DNA of 64,000 nucleotides from Candidatus Sulfotelmatobacter sp. (GTDB taxonomy: Bacteria; Vulcanimicrobiota; Vulcanimicrobiia; Vulcanimicrobiales; Vulcanimicrobiaceae): positions 124,001 through 188,000 of the forward strand of contig DATJRY010000010.1 of assembly GCA_035504415.1 (NCBI GenBank), in the 5' to 3' direction. The notes beneath the pieces are model-generated. The model did not search any database. It was not told the origin of the DNA and worked only from the letters and a program-made list of their open reading frames with translations. This document shows, in pieces, positions 1-9,704 of the stretch. Both the position numbers and the translations under genes were made by a program. Numbering within the stretch: position 1 is the stretch's first letter; every line of letters begins with the position of its first letter.

Positions 1-1905
1 ATCGTCAACGGCGTCGCCGACGCGCTGGTGGTCGTCGACGCGCGCGGCGCCGTCGCGTCGGTCAATCCGGCCGCTGCCGCGCTGTTCGGCTTCGTCGCCG
101 AGGACCTCACCGGCACCCCGATCACGCGCCTGTTGCCGGAGTTCCCGACCGCGGCGCAAGCGCCCGAAGCGACGGTCGTCGAGACGACCGCGCGCGACGC
201 GCGCGGGACGCCGTTCCCGGTCGAGTTCGCGCGCGGGCGCGACACGACCAGCGCGTCGGGCGAGACGATCCTGATCTTGCGCGACATCACCCAGCGCAAG
301 CACGCCGACGAGGCGATCCGGCTCGCGCACGACCGTGCGGTCGAAGCGGCCGAGGTCAAGTCGCAATTCCTGGCCACGATGAGCCACGAGATCCGTACCC
401 CGATCAACGCGGTCGTCGGCATGTCGGAGCTGCTCCTGCAGTCGAACCTCGACGACGAAGCCCGCGAGTACGCCTCGACGGTGCGCGACTCGGCCGAGTC
501 GCTGCTGGCGATCGTCAACGACATCCTCGACTTCTCGAAGATCGAGGCCGGCCGCATGGAGCTGGAAGTCGTGCCGTTCTCGCCGGTCGTCGCGGTCGAG
601 AACGCGACCGACATCCTCGGCGCGGCGGCGCGGAAGAAGGGGCTCTCGCTCTCGACCTACGTCGCGCCGGACGTGCCGGCCCGCGTGATCGGCGATGCCG
701 ACCGCTTGCGCCAAGTGCTGTTGAACCTGCTCGGCAACGCGGTGAAGTTCACCGGCACCGGCAGCGTGACGGTCCGCGCCATCGTCGACGCGCACGACGG
801 CGAGTCGACCGTGCTGCGCTTCTCGGTCACCGACACCGGCCCGGGCATCGCCACCGACGTCGCGGAGCGCCTCTTCGAGCCGTTCCGGCAGGCCGATCAG
901 TCGACGCGCCGGCGCTACGGCGGGACGGGCCTGGGGCTGTCGATCTCGCGCCGCATCGTCGAGCTGATGGGCGGCAAGATCGGCTTCGACTCGAGCCTGG
1001 GCCGCGGCTCGACGTTCTGGTTCACCATTCCCTTCCCGCGCGTGCCCGACGAGGCGAAGGCCGCCAACGACGCGGTGCGCGGCGCGCGCGTGCTGCTGGT
1101 CGACGACGAGCCGGTCGCGCGCCAGGTCGTCGATCAGTATCTGCTGGCCTGGGGCGCGATCGCGTCGAGCACCGGCAACGCGCCGCACGCGCTCGAGCTC
1201 GCGCGCGCGATGGCCGCGCGCGGCAACGCCTTCGACGTCGTGCTGATCGATCGCAACGCCGGCGGCGACGGCCTCGCCTTCGCCAGCCGTCTGCGCGCGC
1301 TGCCGGGCCTGAACAACATCCCGCTGGTGCTCATCAGCGGGACGGACGAACCGGCCTCGGCGCCCGAAGTGCGCGCGCGCGGCTTCAGCGCGGTCGTGCG
1401 CAAGCCGATCCGCCAGAAGAGCCTGCACGACGCGCTGGTCGGCGCGCTGTTCGGCGCCGCCTCCGGCACGGTGCCGCCCGACATGCGGTCGGCGTACACC
1501 GCGACCGCCGCGCGCGCGCAGGCGCGCGTTCTGGTCGCCGAAGACAATCCGGTCAACCGCAAGTTGGCGCTGCAACAGCTCAAGAAGCTCGGCTACGGCG
1601 CCGACGCGGTCGCGGACGGACGCGAAGCGATCGAGGCGATCGCGCACGGTGACTACGACTTGGTCTTGATGGACTGCCAGATGCCCGAGGTCGACGGTTT
1701 CGAGGCGACCCGCGAGATCCGGCGGGCGGAGAACGTACGCGGCGGCCACGTGCCGATCGTGGCGATGACGGCCAACGCCCTCGAGGGCGATCGCGAAGCG
1801 TGCCTGGCCGCGGGGATGGATGACTACCTCGCGAAACCGGTGCAACTGTCCGCGCTGCGCGCGACGGTGGAACGTTTCGTGAACGGAGTCGGAGTTGCCG
1901 GATAA
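1..1905 (+). CDS. hybrid sensor histidine kinase with two receiver domains (5' truncated)
   Basis: Open from base 1 with no start of its own, so the N-terminus lies outside the window; a GTG at 28 is internal to a PAS fold. Domain order: end of a PAS domain (to about residue 95), HisKA with the H-box SHEIRTPINAVVG (about residue 125), HATPase with DTGPGIA and GGTGLGLSI, a first receiver (VLLVDDEP) and a second receiver (VLVAEDNPVNR, with phospho-acceptor Asp in LVLMDCQMPEVDG). The first receiver has an atypical phosphorylation loop (LIDRNAGGDG) and may be structural. It overlaps the following HPt gene by 11 nt, so a kinase to receiver to HPt phosphorelay is likely. Input signal unknown; no membrane segment lies in the visible part. 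Confidence 0.95.
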   Translation: MVNGVADALVVVDARGAVASVNPAAAALFGFVAEDLTGTPITRLLPEFPTAAQAPEATVVETTARDARGTPFPVEFARGRDTTSASGETILILRDITQRKHADEAIRLAHDRAVEAAEVKSQFLATMSHEIRTPINAVVGMSELLLQSNLDDEAREYASTVRDSAESLLAIVNDILDFSKIEAGRMELEVVPFSPVVAVENATDILGAAARKKGLSLSTYVAPDVPARVIGDADRLRQVLLNLLGNAVKFTGTGSVTVRAIVDAHDGESTVLRFSVTDTGPGIATDVAERLFEPFRQADQSTRRRYGGTGLGLSISRRIVELMGGKIGFDSSLGRGSTFWFTIPFPRVPDEAKAANDAVRGARVLLVDDEPVARQVVDQYLLAWGAIASSTGNAPHALELARAMAARGNAFDVVLIDRNAGGDGLAFASRLRALPGLNNIPLVLISGTDEPASAPEVRARGFSAVVRKPIRQKSLHDALVGALFGAASGTVPPDMRSAYTATAARAQARVLVAEDNPVNRKLALQQLKKLGYGADAVADGREAIEAIAHGDYDLVLMDCQMPEVDGFEATREIRRAENVRGGHVPIVAMTANALEGDREACLAAGMDDYLAKPVQLSALRATVERFVNGVGVAG

Positions 1906-2248
1906 GCAGATCCTCGACATCACGCGCCTCGAGGAGGCCTTCGAAGACGACACCGCCGGGATCGTCGAGCTGCTGGAGATGGCGCTCGAGACCGGCCGCA
2001 AGCATTGCGTGGTGCTGGGCGAGGCGATCGCGGCCGGCGACGCGACCGCGGCCGCTCGCGCTGCCCATGGGATCAAGGGCAGCGCCGGCAACATCGGCGC
2101 CAACGGCGTGATGGGGCTCGCAGCCGAGCTGGATAGCCGGGCCCGGACGGGCGATCTGACCGGAGCTGCCGATCAATTACGTGAGATCGAGCGCGGCTAC
2201 GCGCAGGTCGCGGAACAAGTACGAATATACCGGGAGAGCCTCTCGTGA
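1895..2248 (+). CDS. HPt phosphotransfer protein
   Basis: A 117-residue single-domain protein. The histidine motif AAHGIKGSAGNIG near residue 58 is the classic HPt phospho-acceptor helix, and the rest is predicted helical. It starts with TTG inside the end of the hybrid kinase and ends in a GTGA overlap with the REC-HD-GYP gene, so the three are probably translated together. By family knowledge an HPt shuttles phosphate between a hybrid kinase receiver and a downstream response regulator; the natural acceptor here is the receiver of the next gene (inference from gene order). Confidence 0.9.
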   Translation: MPDKQILDITRLEEAFEDDTAGIVELLEMALETGRKHCVVLGEAIAAGDATAAARAAHGIKGSAGNIGANGVMGLAAELDSRARTGDLTGAADQLREIERGYAQVAEQVRIYRESLS

Positions 2249-3264
2249 GCGAAGTTCTGGTCGTCGACGACCACGAGCCCAACCTCTTGCTCTACGCCAA
2301 GGTGCTGGCGAAGATCGAGGGCGTGACGCCGCGCTGCTTCACCGATCCGCGCGCCGCGCTGGCCTACGCGGAAGCCAAGGTGCCGCTGCTGGCGGTCCTC
2401 GACCAGACGATGCCGGGGATCAGCGGGCTGGATTTCGCGACCCGCTTGCGCTCGATTCCGGGCCGCGAGAGCACGCCGTTCCTGATGGTCACCGCGACCG
2501 ACGAGCGCGAGCTGCGCCGCGAAGCGATGCGCCGCGGCGCATTGGGCTTTCTGACCAAGCCCGTCGATCCGGTCGAGTTCCTCGCGCTCGCGCAAAACGT
2601 GCTGACCACCGACCGCGACCGGCGCGACGCCGTCGCGCGCGCGGAACGGCAGGTGCTGCGCGTGCGCGAGATCGAGGACCTGCTCGACGAAGGCGCCGGA
2701 CGCATCATCGACGCGCTCGTCGCCGCGATGCGCGCGCGCGATCCGGCCTTGGTCGAGCACGAAGAGAAGGTCGCCGCGTTGAGCGTGAAGCTGGCGCAAC
2801 GGCTCGGGGTCGCGCCCACCGAGCGCGAGCTGCTCGCGCGCGCCGTCGTCGTGCACGACGTCGGCAAGCTGAGCTTCTCCGACCGTATCCTGCGCGCCAC
2901 CCCGCGCATGGAGAAGCCCGACGCGCTCGACGTGCAAGCCCACGTCGCGCACGGCCGCGCGATCCTCTCGGCGGTCGGCGACGCCGCGAGCCCGCTGCTG
3001 CGGATGGCGCTGGTGCTGGCCGGGACGCACCACGAGCGCTTCGACGGCGCCGGCTATCCCGGTGGTTTGCGCGCCGAGGCGATCCCGTTCGTGGCCCGCA
3101 TCGTCGCGGTCGCGGACGCATATGCCGCGATGACCGCGCCGCGGCCCTGGCGCGCGGCGATCAGCCCGGGCCACGCGCTCGCGCAGATCGAAGGCCAGCG
3201 CAACACGGCCTACGATCCGCGCGTCGTCGCGGCGTTGCGCGAAGCGCTCTCGACCGGCGCATAA
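2245..3264 (+). CDS. response regulator with HD-GYP c-di-GMP phosphodiesterase domain
   Basis: 339 residues, GTG start in a GTGA overlap with the HPt gene. N-terminal receiver (residues 1-120): acidic pair VDDHEP and phospho-acceptor Asp in AVLDQTMPGISG. C-terminal HD-GYP domain (about 150-335): VVVHDVGKLSFSD with the metal-binding HD, then HHERFDGAGYPGGL with the GYP signature. HD-GYP enzymes hydrolyse cyclic-di-GMP, so the cluster looks like a phosphorelay controlling c-di-GMP turnover; a GGDEF protein lies far away at 43.9 kb. The last 55 bases overlap the convergent rqcH gene. Confidence 0.93.
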   Translation: MSEVLVVDDHEPNLLLYAKVLAKIEGVTPRCFTDPRAALAYAEAKVPLLAVLDQTMPGISGLDFATRLRSIPGRESTPFLMVTATDERELRREAMRRGALGFLTKPVDPVEFLALAQNVLTTDRDRRDAVARAERQVLRVREIEDLLDEGAGRIIDALVAAMRARDPALVEHEEKVAALSVKLAQRLGVAPTERELLARAVVVHDVGKLSFSDRILRATPRMEKPDALDVQAHVAHGRAILSAVGDAASPLLRMALVLAGTHHERFDGAGYPGGLRAEAIPFVARIVAVADAYAAMTAPRPWRAAISPGHALAQIEGQRNTAYDPRVVAALREALSTGA

Positions 3265-4850
3265 TCCGCGGGCACGACGCCCAGCCGTGTGCGGGCGTGC
3301 GTGTACCACACCAGTCCCGGCGCCGCGTCGCGCTGCTTGCGCACGTGCTTGCGCTCGGTGTAGTCGACCTCGACGCGGCCCGCGGCGCGGCCGCGGCTGT
3401 GCGCCGCGGCGAGGTCCGCGGCGGCGGCCAGATCGTCGTCGGCCGGCGTGCCGCCGGCCGGCGCCTGCAGCACGACGTGCGAGCCCGGCATCCCCCGCGC
3501 GTGGAACCACAGATCGTCGGGCCGCGCGATGCGGAACGTCACCTCGGCGTTCTCGCGCGGCGAGCGGCCGACGTAGATGCGCGCGCCGGACGGACGGTCG
3601 ACCCGTAACGGCGCGCGCTTGCGGCCCGGTGCCGCGGCGCGCTGCGCCGGGCGTCCTTCCAGCGCATCGAGGTCGGCGGTCAGCTCGGCCAGCGTCGCGC
3701 CGTCGCTCGCCCGCTCGACCTCGAAGGCCAGCTCGTCGAGCGCCTCCGCGCGCGCGCGCAGCGCGGCGGCCCGGCGTTCCAGGTGCGGCAGCGCGTCCGT
3801 CGCTTTGCGGTACTGCGCGTAATAGCGCAGCGCGTTGGCCTTGCCGTCGAGCTCCGGGTCGAGCGCGATCGTGAGCGTGGGATTCGTCGCCGGGACGAAC
3901 GTCGTCGCGCCGCCCGGAACCTCGTGCGCGTGGGTGAACAGCGCGTCGCCGCTCGCGCGCAGCCGGTCGCGGCGCGCGGCGTCCTCCTGACGCTCGCGCA
4001 GCGCCTGCAGCTCCTCCGCCGTGGCCTCTCGCCGGCGCGCGACCCGGCTCGCCAGCGACGCGCGCAAGCGCTCGCGACGGTCGCCCAGCTGCGCGGCCGT
4101 CCGCGTGCCGCGTTCGCGCGCCCACAGCGGCAGCAGCAGCGGCTCCTGGTCGTGGATCGCCGCGGCGAACTGGTCCAGCGGGACGACGTGCGCGGCCAGC
4201 AGCGCGCCGGTCTCGTCGCGGTAGACGTGGATCGGGCCCAGCTGCTCGGCGGCCGCCTCGGCCTCGCGCCACAGCACGGCGGTCGCGTCGGCGTCGCCGT
4301 CGCGGCCGTCGGCGACGAGCGACGCTTCGAGAGCGCGCGGCAGCCGCACGAGCGGCAGCGGCGGGGGCTGGTACGGCATGCCGACCTGGACCGAGCGCTC
4401 CGGGTTCTCGGCCGGCGAGAACTGCTTGGCGGCCGCGACCACCGTCCGCTCGCGCAGCACCAGGACGTTGCCGTAGCGGGGCACCAGCTCGAGCACCAGC
4501 CGCGCCCCGCTCTCGACCCCGAAGCGGGACGCCGAGCCGAACAGCAGAACGAGGAGGCGATCTCCGCGCCGGGCTTGCACGGTTGAGAGGCGCATCCCGC
4601 GCAGCGCGGTGCTCGCGGCCCGCAGCCACCCCGGATCGGCGGCCAGCGCCGGCTCCGCGTCTTCGAGCGTCACCAGCGGTGGGGTGCCGAAGGCGTCGAC
4701 GACCAGCGTCGCGGGCCCGCGCCGGACGCCGCCGAAACGCAAGGCGACCCGCCCGTCCTCGAGCAGGCCGGCGTCGTCCAAGCGGGCGCCGCGTAGGGCT
4801 GCCTCCAGTTCGGTCGCCGCCCGGCGGATCAGCATCCAGTCGGTGGTCAT
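3210..4850 (-). CDS. rqcH: RqcH/NFACT-family ribosome quality control protein
   Basis: 546 residues from the ATG at 4850 (MTTDWMLIRRAA), which fits the NFACT-N start; the frame stays open further upstream but those codons run through the gmk promoter side. NFACT-N occupies roughly residues 1-250, a helical middle 270-390, and the NFACT-R domain lies near 410-530 with DLWFHARGMPGSHVVLQ and VDYTERKHVRK. RqcH binds obstructed 50S subunits and recruits alanyl-tRNA to tag the stalled chain. Basic residues typical of the R domain are present. Divergent from gmk, convergent with and overlapping the HD-GYP gene. An older name for the family is fibronectin-binding A-like. Confidence 0.92.
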   Translation of the reverse strand: MTTDWMLIRRAATELEAALRGARLDDAGLLEDGRVALRFGGVRRGPATLVVDAFGTPPLVTLEDAEPALAADPGWLRAASTALRGMRLSTVQARRGDRLLVLLFGSASRFGVESGARLVLELVPRYGNVLVLRERTVVAAAKQFSPAENPERSVQVGMPYQPPPLPLVRLPRALEASLVADGRDGDADATAVLWREAEAAAEQLGPIHVYRDETGALLAAHVVPLDQFAAAIHDQEPLLLPLWARERGTRTAAQLGDRRERLRASLASRVARRREATAEELQALRERQEDAARRDRLRASGDALFTHAHEVPGGATTFVPATNPTLTIALDPELDGKANALRYYAQYRKATDALPHLERRAAALRARAEALDELAFEVERASDGATLAELTADLDALEGRPAQRAAAPGRKRAPLRVDRPSGARIYVGRSPRENAEVTFRIARPDDLWFHARGMPGSHVVLQAPAGGTPADDDLAAAADLAAAHSRGRAAGRVEVDYTERKHVRKQRDAAPGLVWYTHARTRLGVVPADYAPVESASRNAATTRGS

Positions 4851-4919
4851 CGCGGGCAGGTGCTTTCCCGCCCTCTCCGTATTTGTCCGGTTTGACCCTA
4901 GCGGAGGAGGGAGCTGGTC

Positions 4920-5537
4920 CTGACGGGGCCCGGTCTGTTGTTCGTCGTGTCGGGGCCGTCGGGGGCGGGGAAGGACACGTTGGTGGAAGGCCTCAAGGCC
5001 CGGCACGAACGTCTCTTGTACTCGGTCTCCGCGACGACTCGTGCACCGCGCGCGGGTGAGCGCGACGGGGTTGATTACTTCTTTCTGACCCGCGAGGAGT
5101 TCGAGCGGCGCCGTGATGCCGGCGGCTTTCTCGAACACCGCGAGTACAACAGCCACCTCTACGGCACGCCGCGCTCGTTCATCGACGAAGCGCTGCGGGC
5201 CGGTTACGACGTGGTCTCCAAGCCCGAGGTCAACGGGGCGCTGGCCGTCCAGCGCGCGTTCCCGGGCGCCGTCCTGATCTTCATCGTCCCCGACAAGTTC
5301 TCACACCTCCGCTCGCGTCTCGAGGCCCGCCGGACCGAGACCAACGAGCAGATCGCCGCGCGCCTGGAGATTGCGCACGACGAGTTCACCTTCGTACGAC
5401 ACTTCGACTATCTCGTCATCAACGAAGAGGCCCGCCCGCAGCAAGCGGTCGACGACCTCGAAGCGATCGTGCGAGCCGAACGGTACCGCATCAACCGGTA
5501 TGCCGACACCCGACTGAAAGAATTGGAAAGTACCTGA
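4920..5537 (+). CDS. gmk: guanylate kinase
   Basis: Converts GMP to GDP with ATP. P-loop SGPSGAGKDTL, GMP-binding ATTRAPRAGE and YNSHLYGTP, and the lid region RRTETNEQIAARL are all present; about 205 residues is normal. Start is uncertain: a strong Shine-Dalgarno (GGAGGAGG, 4903-4910) is best spaced for a CTG at 4920 (product MTGPGLLFVVSG), while the first conventional start, TTG 4938, begins right at the P-loop strand and is 27 nt from the ribosome site. Oddities: GKDT in the P-loop and KPEVNG where most family members have EIDVQG. Followed after 2 nt by rpoZ, the usual pairing. Confidence 0.93.
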   Translation: MTGPGLLFVVSGPSGAGKDTLVEGLKARHERLLYSVSATTRAPRAGERDGVDYFFLTREEFERRRDAGGFLEHREYNSHLYGTPRSFIDEALRAGYDVVSKPEVNGALAVQRAFPGAVLIFIVPDKFSHLRSRLEARRTETNEQIAARLEIAHDEFTFVRHFDYLVINEEARPQQAVDDLEAIVRAERYRINRYADTRLKELEST

Positions 5538-5539
5538 TC

Positions 5540-5758
5540 ATGAGCGATAGCGTTTTCGGCGATCTCGACGGCCTGCTGCAGCACGTCGACTCGAAGTTCT
5601 CCCTGGTCAACGTCGTGACGAAGCGTGCCAAGCAACTCAACAACGGCGCGCCGCCGCTGACCGAGCGGGTCAACCCCAACAAGCCCGTCTCGACCGCCTT
5701 CAACGAAGTGCGCTCGGGCAAGATCCCCTACCACCGCACCAAAGAAGGCATCAAGTAA
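5540..5758 (+). CDS. rpoZ: RNA polymerase omega subunit
   Basis: 72 residues, ATG two bases after the gmk stop. The core KFSLVNVVTKRAKQLN and KPVSTAFNEVRSGKI matches the omega fold that clamps the C-terminus of beta-prime. Omega helps assemble and stabilise RNA polymerase and can form part of the (p)ppGpp site. Co-transcription with gmk is widespread in bacteria. It is the last gene before the duplicated leader region of glmS; no obvious terminator with a T-tract is visible in the gap. Confidence 0.93.
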   Translation: MSDSVFGDLDGLLQHVDSKFSLVNVVTKRAKQLNNGAPPLTERVNPNKPVSTAFNEVRSGKIPYHRTKEGIK

Positions 5759-5788
5759 CCCCTCTGCGCTGTCTGAGGTCTAAAGATA

Positions 5789-5915
5789 GCAACATGGTGA
5801 TGGACCGAGCGCAGCAGAATAGTGCCCCGATGAAACGCTGTTGCGAGGTCGGACCCGGGGGCCCCACGCTACGCGTGGGGGGCGCGCAGCCCAGGGCGGA
5901 GCGCCGCTAAAATGT
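5789..5915 (+). repeat. glm-associated structured element, copy 1 of tandem pair
   Basis: 127-nt unit directly followed by a second copy. The core 5794-5905 contains: GACC (5803) pairing with GGTC (5847), a helix of 8 pairs CGCAGCAG (5810) with CTGTTGCG (5838) including one G-U, a hairpin CCCCACGC-TAC-GCGTGGGG (5862-5880) and a closing helix GGCGC/GCGCC (5881-5905). The unit boundary carries ATGTGC, the same start codon and second codon as glmS, as if a glmS leader had been duplicated. Another copy lies inverted at 37242-37355. No transposase or terminal repeats seen. It matches no RNA family I recognise. Confidence 0.75.
5794..5910 (+). CDS. possible small ORF in leader copy 1 (38 codons)
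   Basis: ATG GTG ATG GAC opens a 38-codon frame (starting MVMDRAQQNSAPMK) that runs the whole length of element copy 1 and stops (TAA 5908-5910) one base before the ATG at 5912. A weak GAGG lies 15 nt upstream. The frame is shared with copy 2, but the third copy at 37242 has TAG at codon 8 and a length change, so coding is not conserved across all copies. Could be a leader peptide or chance openness in GC-rich DNA. Confidence 0.25.
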   Translation: MVMDRAQQNSAPMKRCCEVGPGGPTLRVGGAQPRAERR

Positions 5916-6037
5916 GCAACATGGTGATGGACCGAGCGCAGCAGAACAGCGCCCTGATGAAACGTCGTTGCGAGGTCGGACCCGGGGGCCCCACGCTACG
6001 CGTGGGGGGCGCGCAGCCTAGGGCGGAGCGCCTTTAA
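5912..6037 (+). CDS. possible small ORF in leader copy 2 (41 codons), abutting glmS
   Basis: ATG TGC AAC ATG GTG ATG opens a 41-codon frame across element copy 2; TAA at 6035-6037 lies two bases before the glmS ATG at 6040. Product begins MCNMVMDRAQQNSALMK and ends GGAQPRAERL. The spacing would allow translational coupling to glmS. No strong ribosome site precedes it apart from GGCGGAG inside copy 1 (5895-5901), which lies 10 nt upstream at a usable distance. Unproven; sequence resembles copy 1 because of the duplication. Confidence 0.3.
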   Translation: MCNMVMDRAQQNSALMKRRCEVGPGGPTLRVGGAQPRAERL

Positions 6038-6039
6038 AC

Positions 6040-6042
<3 letters not shown>
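5916..6042 (+). repeat. glm-associated structured element, copy 2, ending at glmS start
   Basis: Second tandem unit, nearly identical to copy 1 outside the central variable stretch (5943-5969). The same hairpin CCCCACGC-TAC-GCGTGGGG lies at 5989-6007, followed by the GGCGC/GCGCC helix (6008-6032). The glmS Shine-Dalgarno GGCGGAG (6022-6028) sits inside this last helix and its 3' end overlaps the pairing arm, 11 nt before the ATG, so folding could limit ribosome access. This is the position where Firmicutes carry the glmS ribozyme, but I cannot align that ribozyme core here. Confidence 0.75.
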
Positions 6043-7878
<1,836 letters not shown>

Positions 7879-7883
7879 TCCGC

Positions 7884-8603
7884 GTGCGTCCCGACGGCCG
7901 CGCCGACGACGCGCTGCGTCCCATCTCGATCGAGCCGGGGTACCTCGCCTTCGCCGACGGCAGCGTGCTGATCTCGCTCGGCCGCACCCGCGTCATCTGC
8001 GCGGCGACGATCGAAGATCGCGTGCCGCCGTGGATGCGCGGGCGCGGGACCGGCTGGATCACCGCCGAGTACGCGATGCTGCCGCAGGCTACGCCCGAGC
8101 GCAACCAGCGCGAGTCCGTCAAGGGCCGGCCGGGCGGCCGCACCCACGAGATCCAGCGGCTGATCGGCCGCGCGCTGCGCGCCGTCGTCGACCTCTCGAA
8201 GCTGGGGGAGCGTTCGGTGCTGATCGACTGCGACGTCATCGGCGCCGACGGGGGGACGCGCACCGCCTCGATCACCGGCGCCTGGGTGGCGCTGGCGCTG
8301 GCGCTGCGTAAGCACGTCGATCCGGCCAAGACCGCGCTGTGGCCGCTGCGCGGCCAGATCGCCGCCATCTCGGTCGGCATCGTCGACGGGACGCCGGTGC
8401 TGGACCTGCCCTACGAGGAGGACAGCCGCGCCGCGGTCGACATGAACGTCGCCATGACCGACGCGGGCGGCTTCGTCGAGCTCCAGGGGACGGCGGAAGG
8501 AGAACCGTTCAGCCGCGCCCAGCTCGAGAGCTTGTTGGGGCTGGCCGAAGGCGGAATCCGCAGCCTGTTCGCCGCCCAGCGTGACGCGCTCGATCGTGGC
8601 TGA
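7884..8603 (+). CDS. rph: ribonuclease PH
   Basis: 239 residues from a GTG at 7884 giving [21 protein letters not shown], the standard N-terminus; the frame is open far upstream but only as a shadow of glmS. Phosphorolytic 3'-5' exoribonuclease that trims tRNA 3' tails. Family motifs: [66 protein letters not shown] and [19 protein letters not shown]. It overlaps the next gene by 23 nt. Because some tRNAs in this window lack an encoded CCA, 3' trimming followed by CCA addition is expected. Confidence 0.95.
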   Translation: MRPDGRADDALRPISIEPGYLAFADGSVLISLGRTRVICAATIEDRVPPWMRGRGTGWITAEYAMLPQATPERNQRESVKGRPGGRTHEIQRLIGRALRAVVDLSKLGERSVLIDCDVIGADGGTRTASITGAWVALALALRKHVDPAKTALWPLRGQIAAISVGIVDGTPVLDLPYEEDSRAAVDMNVAMTDAGGFVELQGTAEGEPFSRAQLESLLGLAEGGIRSLFAAQRDALDRG

Positions 8604-8931
8604 CCGCGAGCGCCTGGCGGCGCTCGTCGCGGCCGTCGGAGCGTTCCACGTCACCGACCGCGCCCTGCGCGCGGCGCAGGCGCGCATCACCGCCGCGCTG
8701 GCCGCCGGCGACGCCGACGCGGGCGCGGTCCGCGCCTACCTACAGGCCGTCCGGCGCTACTTCGAGCCCTACGAGCGCGAGGCGCAGGGGCAGTTGCGCT
8801 ACGTCGACCGCGAGCTCGAGCGCCTCTATCAGACGCAGTACAACCTGAGTGCCGAGCGCGGCGTGGTCGGCAAGCGGGTCGAAGCCGTGCGAGGCGTCCT
8901 CGACGCGGTCGCGGAACTGCGAGAGGAATGA
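8581..8931 (+). CDS. small helical protein of unknown function upstream of mlaE
   Basis: 116 residues from GTG 8581, or 111 from GTG 8596; no ribosome site decides between them. Highly charged, almost entirely predicted alpha-helix with heptad-like Leu/Val spacing ([20 protein letters not shown]), so probably a coiled coil; no cysteines, signal peptide or membrane segment. It overlaps rph at its start and ends in an ATGA overlap with mlaE, so it is translated with the lipid-transport genes. I do not recognise a family. It could be a cytoplasmic partner of the Mla-type transporter in the place where MlaB sits in proteobacteria, but it shows no STAS motif. Confidence 0.7.
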   Translation: MTRSIVADRERLAALVAAVGAFHVTDRALRAAQARITAALAAGDADAGAVRAYLQAVRRYFEPYEREAQGQLRYVDRELERLYQTQYNLSAERGVVGKRVEAVRGVLDAVAELREE

Positions 8932-9704
8932 AGGTCCTCGAGAAGGTCGGCCGCGAGACGTCGGACGTCTTCGCCTATGCCGGCGGTGTCAGCGAGTTGC
9001 TCGCCGACACCCTGCGCTTCGTCCTTCAGCTGCGCATCCGCATGGGCGAGACCTTCGACCAGGCCTACCTGCTGGGCGTGCAGTCGTGGCCGATCGTCCT
9101 GTTGACCTCGCTCTTCACCGGCATGGTGTTCTCGCTCGAGAGCGCGGTCCAGGCCGTGCAGTACGGGGTCGGCAACCTGGTCGGCGGCGTCGTCGCGTAC
9201 TCGACCTTGCGCGAGCTGGGCCCGATGCTCTCGGCCGTCGTCGTGGCCGGCCGGACCGGGGCCGCGATCGCCGCCGAGCTGGGCTCGATGGTCGTCACCG
9301 AGCAGATCGAGGCGCTGCAGTCGCTGGGCCTCTCGCCGACCCGCATGCTGGTCGTGCCGCGGCTGGTCGCGCTAGTCGTGATGCTGCCGCTGCTGACGAT
9401 CCTCGCCGACGTCGTCTCGATCTTGGGCGGCGCGTGGGTCGCGCACATCTACGCGCACATCTCGTACGAGTCGTTCCTCGAATCGATGCGCTCGACGGTC
9501 GGGATCAACGACCTGTTCAAAGGTCTGGTGAAGTCGGTGGTGTTCGCCGTCATCATCGCGATCGTCGGCGCGTATCAAGGCTTGAGCACGCGCGGCGGCG
9601 CCGCCGGCGTCGGCCGCTCGACGACCAGCGCGGTCGTCGTCTCGATCATCCTGATCTTCATCTTCAACTTCACCCTCTCGTACCTGCTCTACGGTGGCAG
9701 CTGA
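8928..9704 (+). CDS. mlaE: MlaE-family lipid ABC transporter permease
   Basis: 258 residues, ATG in a 4-nt overlap with the preceding gene. Five to six hydrophobic segments; family signatures include LTSLFTGMVFSLES, ELGPMLSAVVVAGRTGAAIAAELGSM and the EQIEAL coupling-helix region. This permease pairs with an MCE substrate-binding protein and an ABC ATPase to move phospholipids between inner and outer membranes (retrograde for the E. coli Mla system; direction unknown here). Its presence argues for a two-membrane envelope. The stop overlaps the mlaF start (TGATG). Confidence 0.93.
   Translation: MKVLEKVGRETSDVFAYAGGVSELLADTLRFVLQLRIRMGETFDQAYLLGVQSWPIVLLTSLFTGMVFSLESAVQAVQYGVGNLVGGVVAYSTLRELGPMLSAVVVAGRTGAAIAAELGSMVVTEQIEALQSLGLSPTRMLVVPRLVALVVMLPLLTILADVVSILGGAWVAHIYAHISYESFLESMRSTVGINDLFKGLVKSVVFAVIIAIVGAYQGLSTRGGAAGVGRSTTSAVVVSIILIFIFNFTLSYLLYGGS

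Noticed and set aside
2197-4629. Long antisense frame of about 810 codons opposite the HD-GYP and rqcH genes
   Set aside because: Arg/Ala/Gly-rich product, no domain, fully overlaps better-supported genes; a third-position GC artefact.
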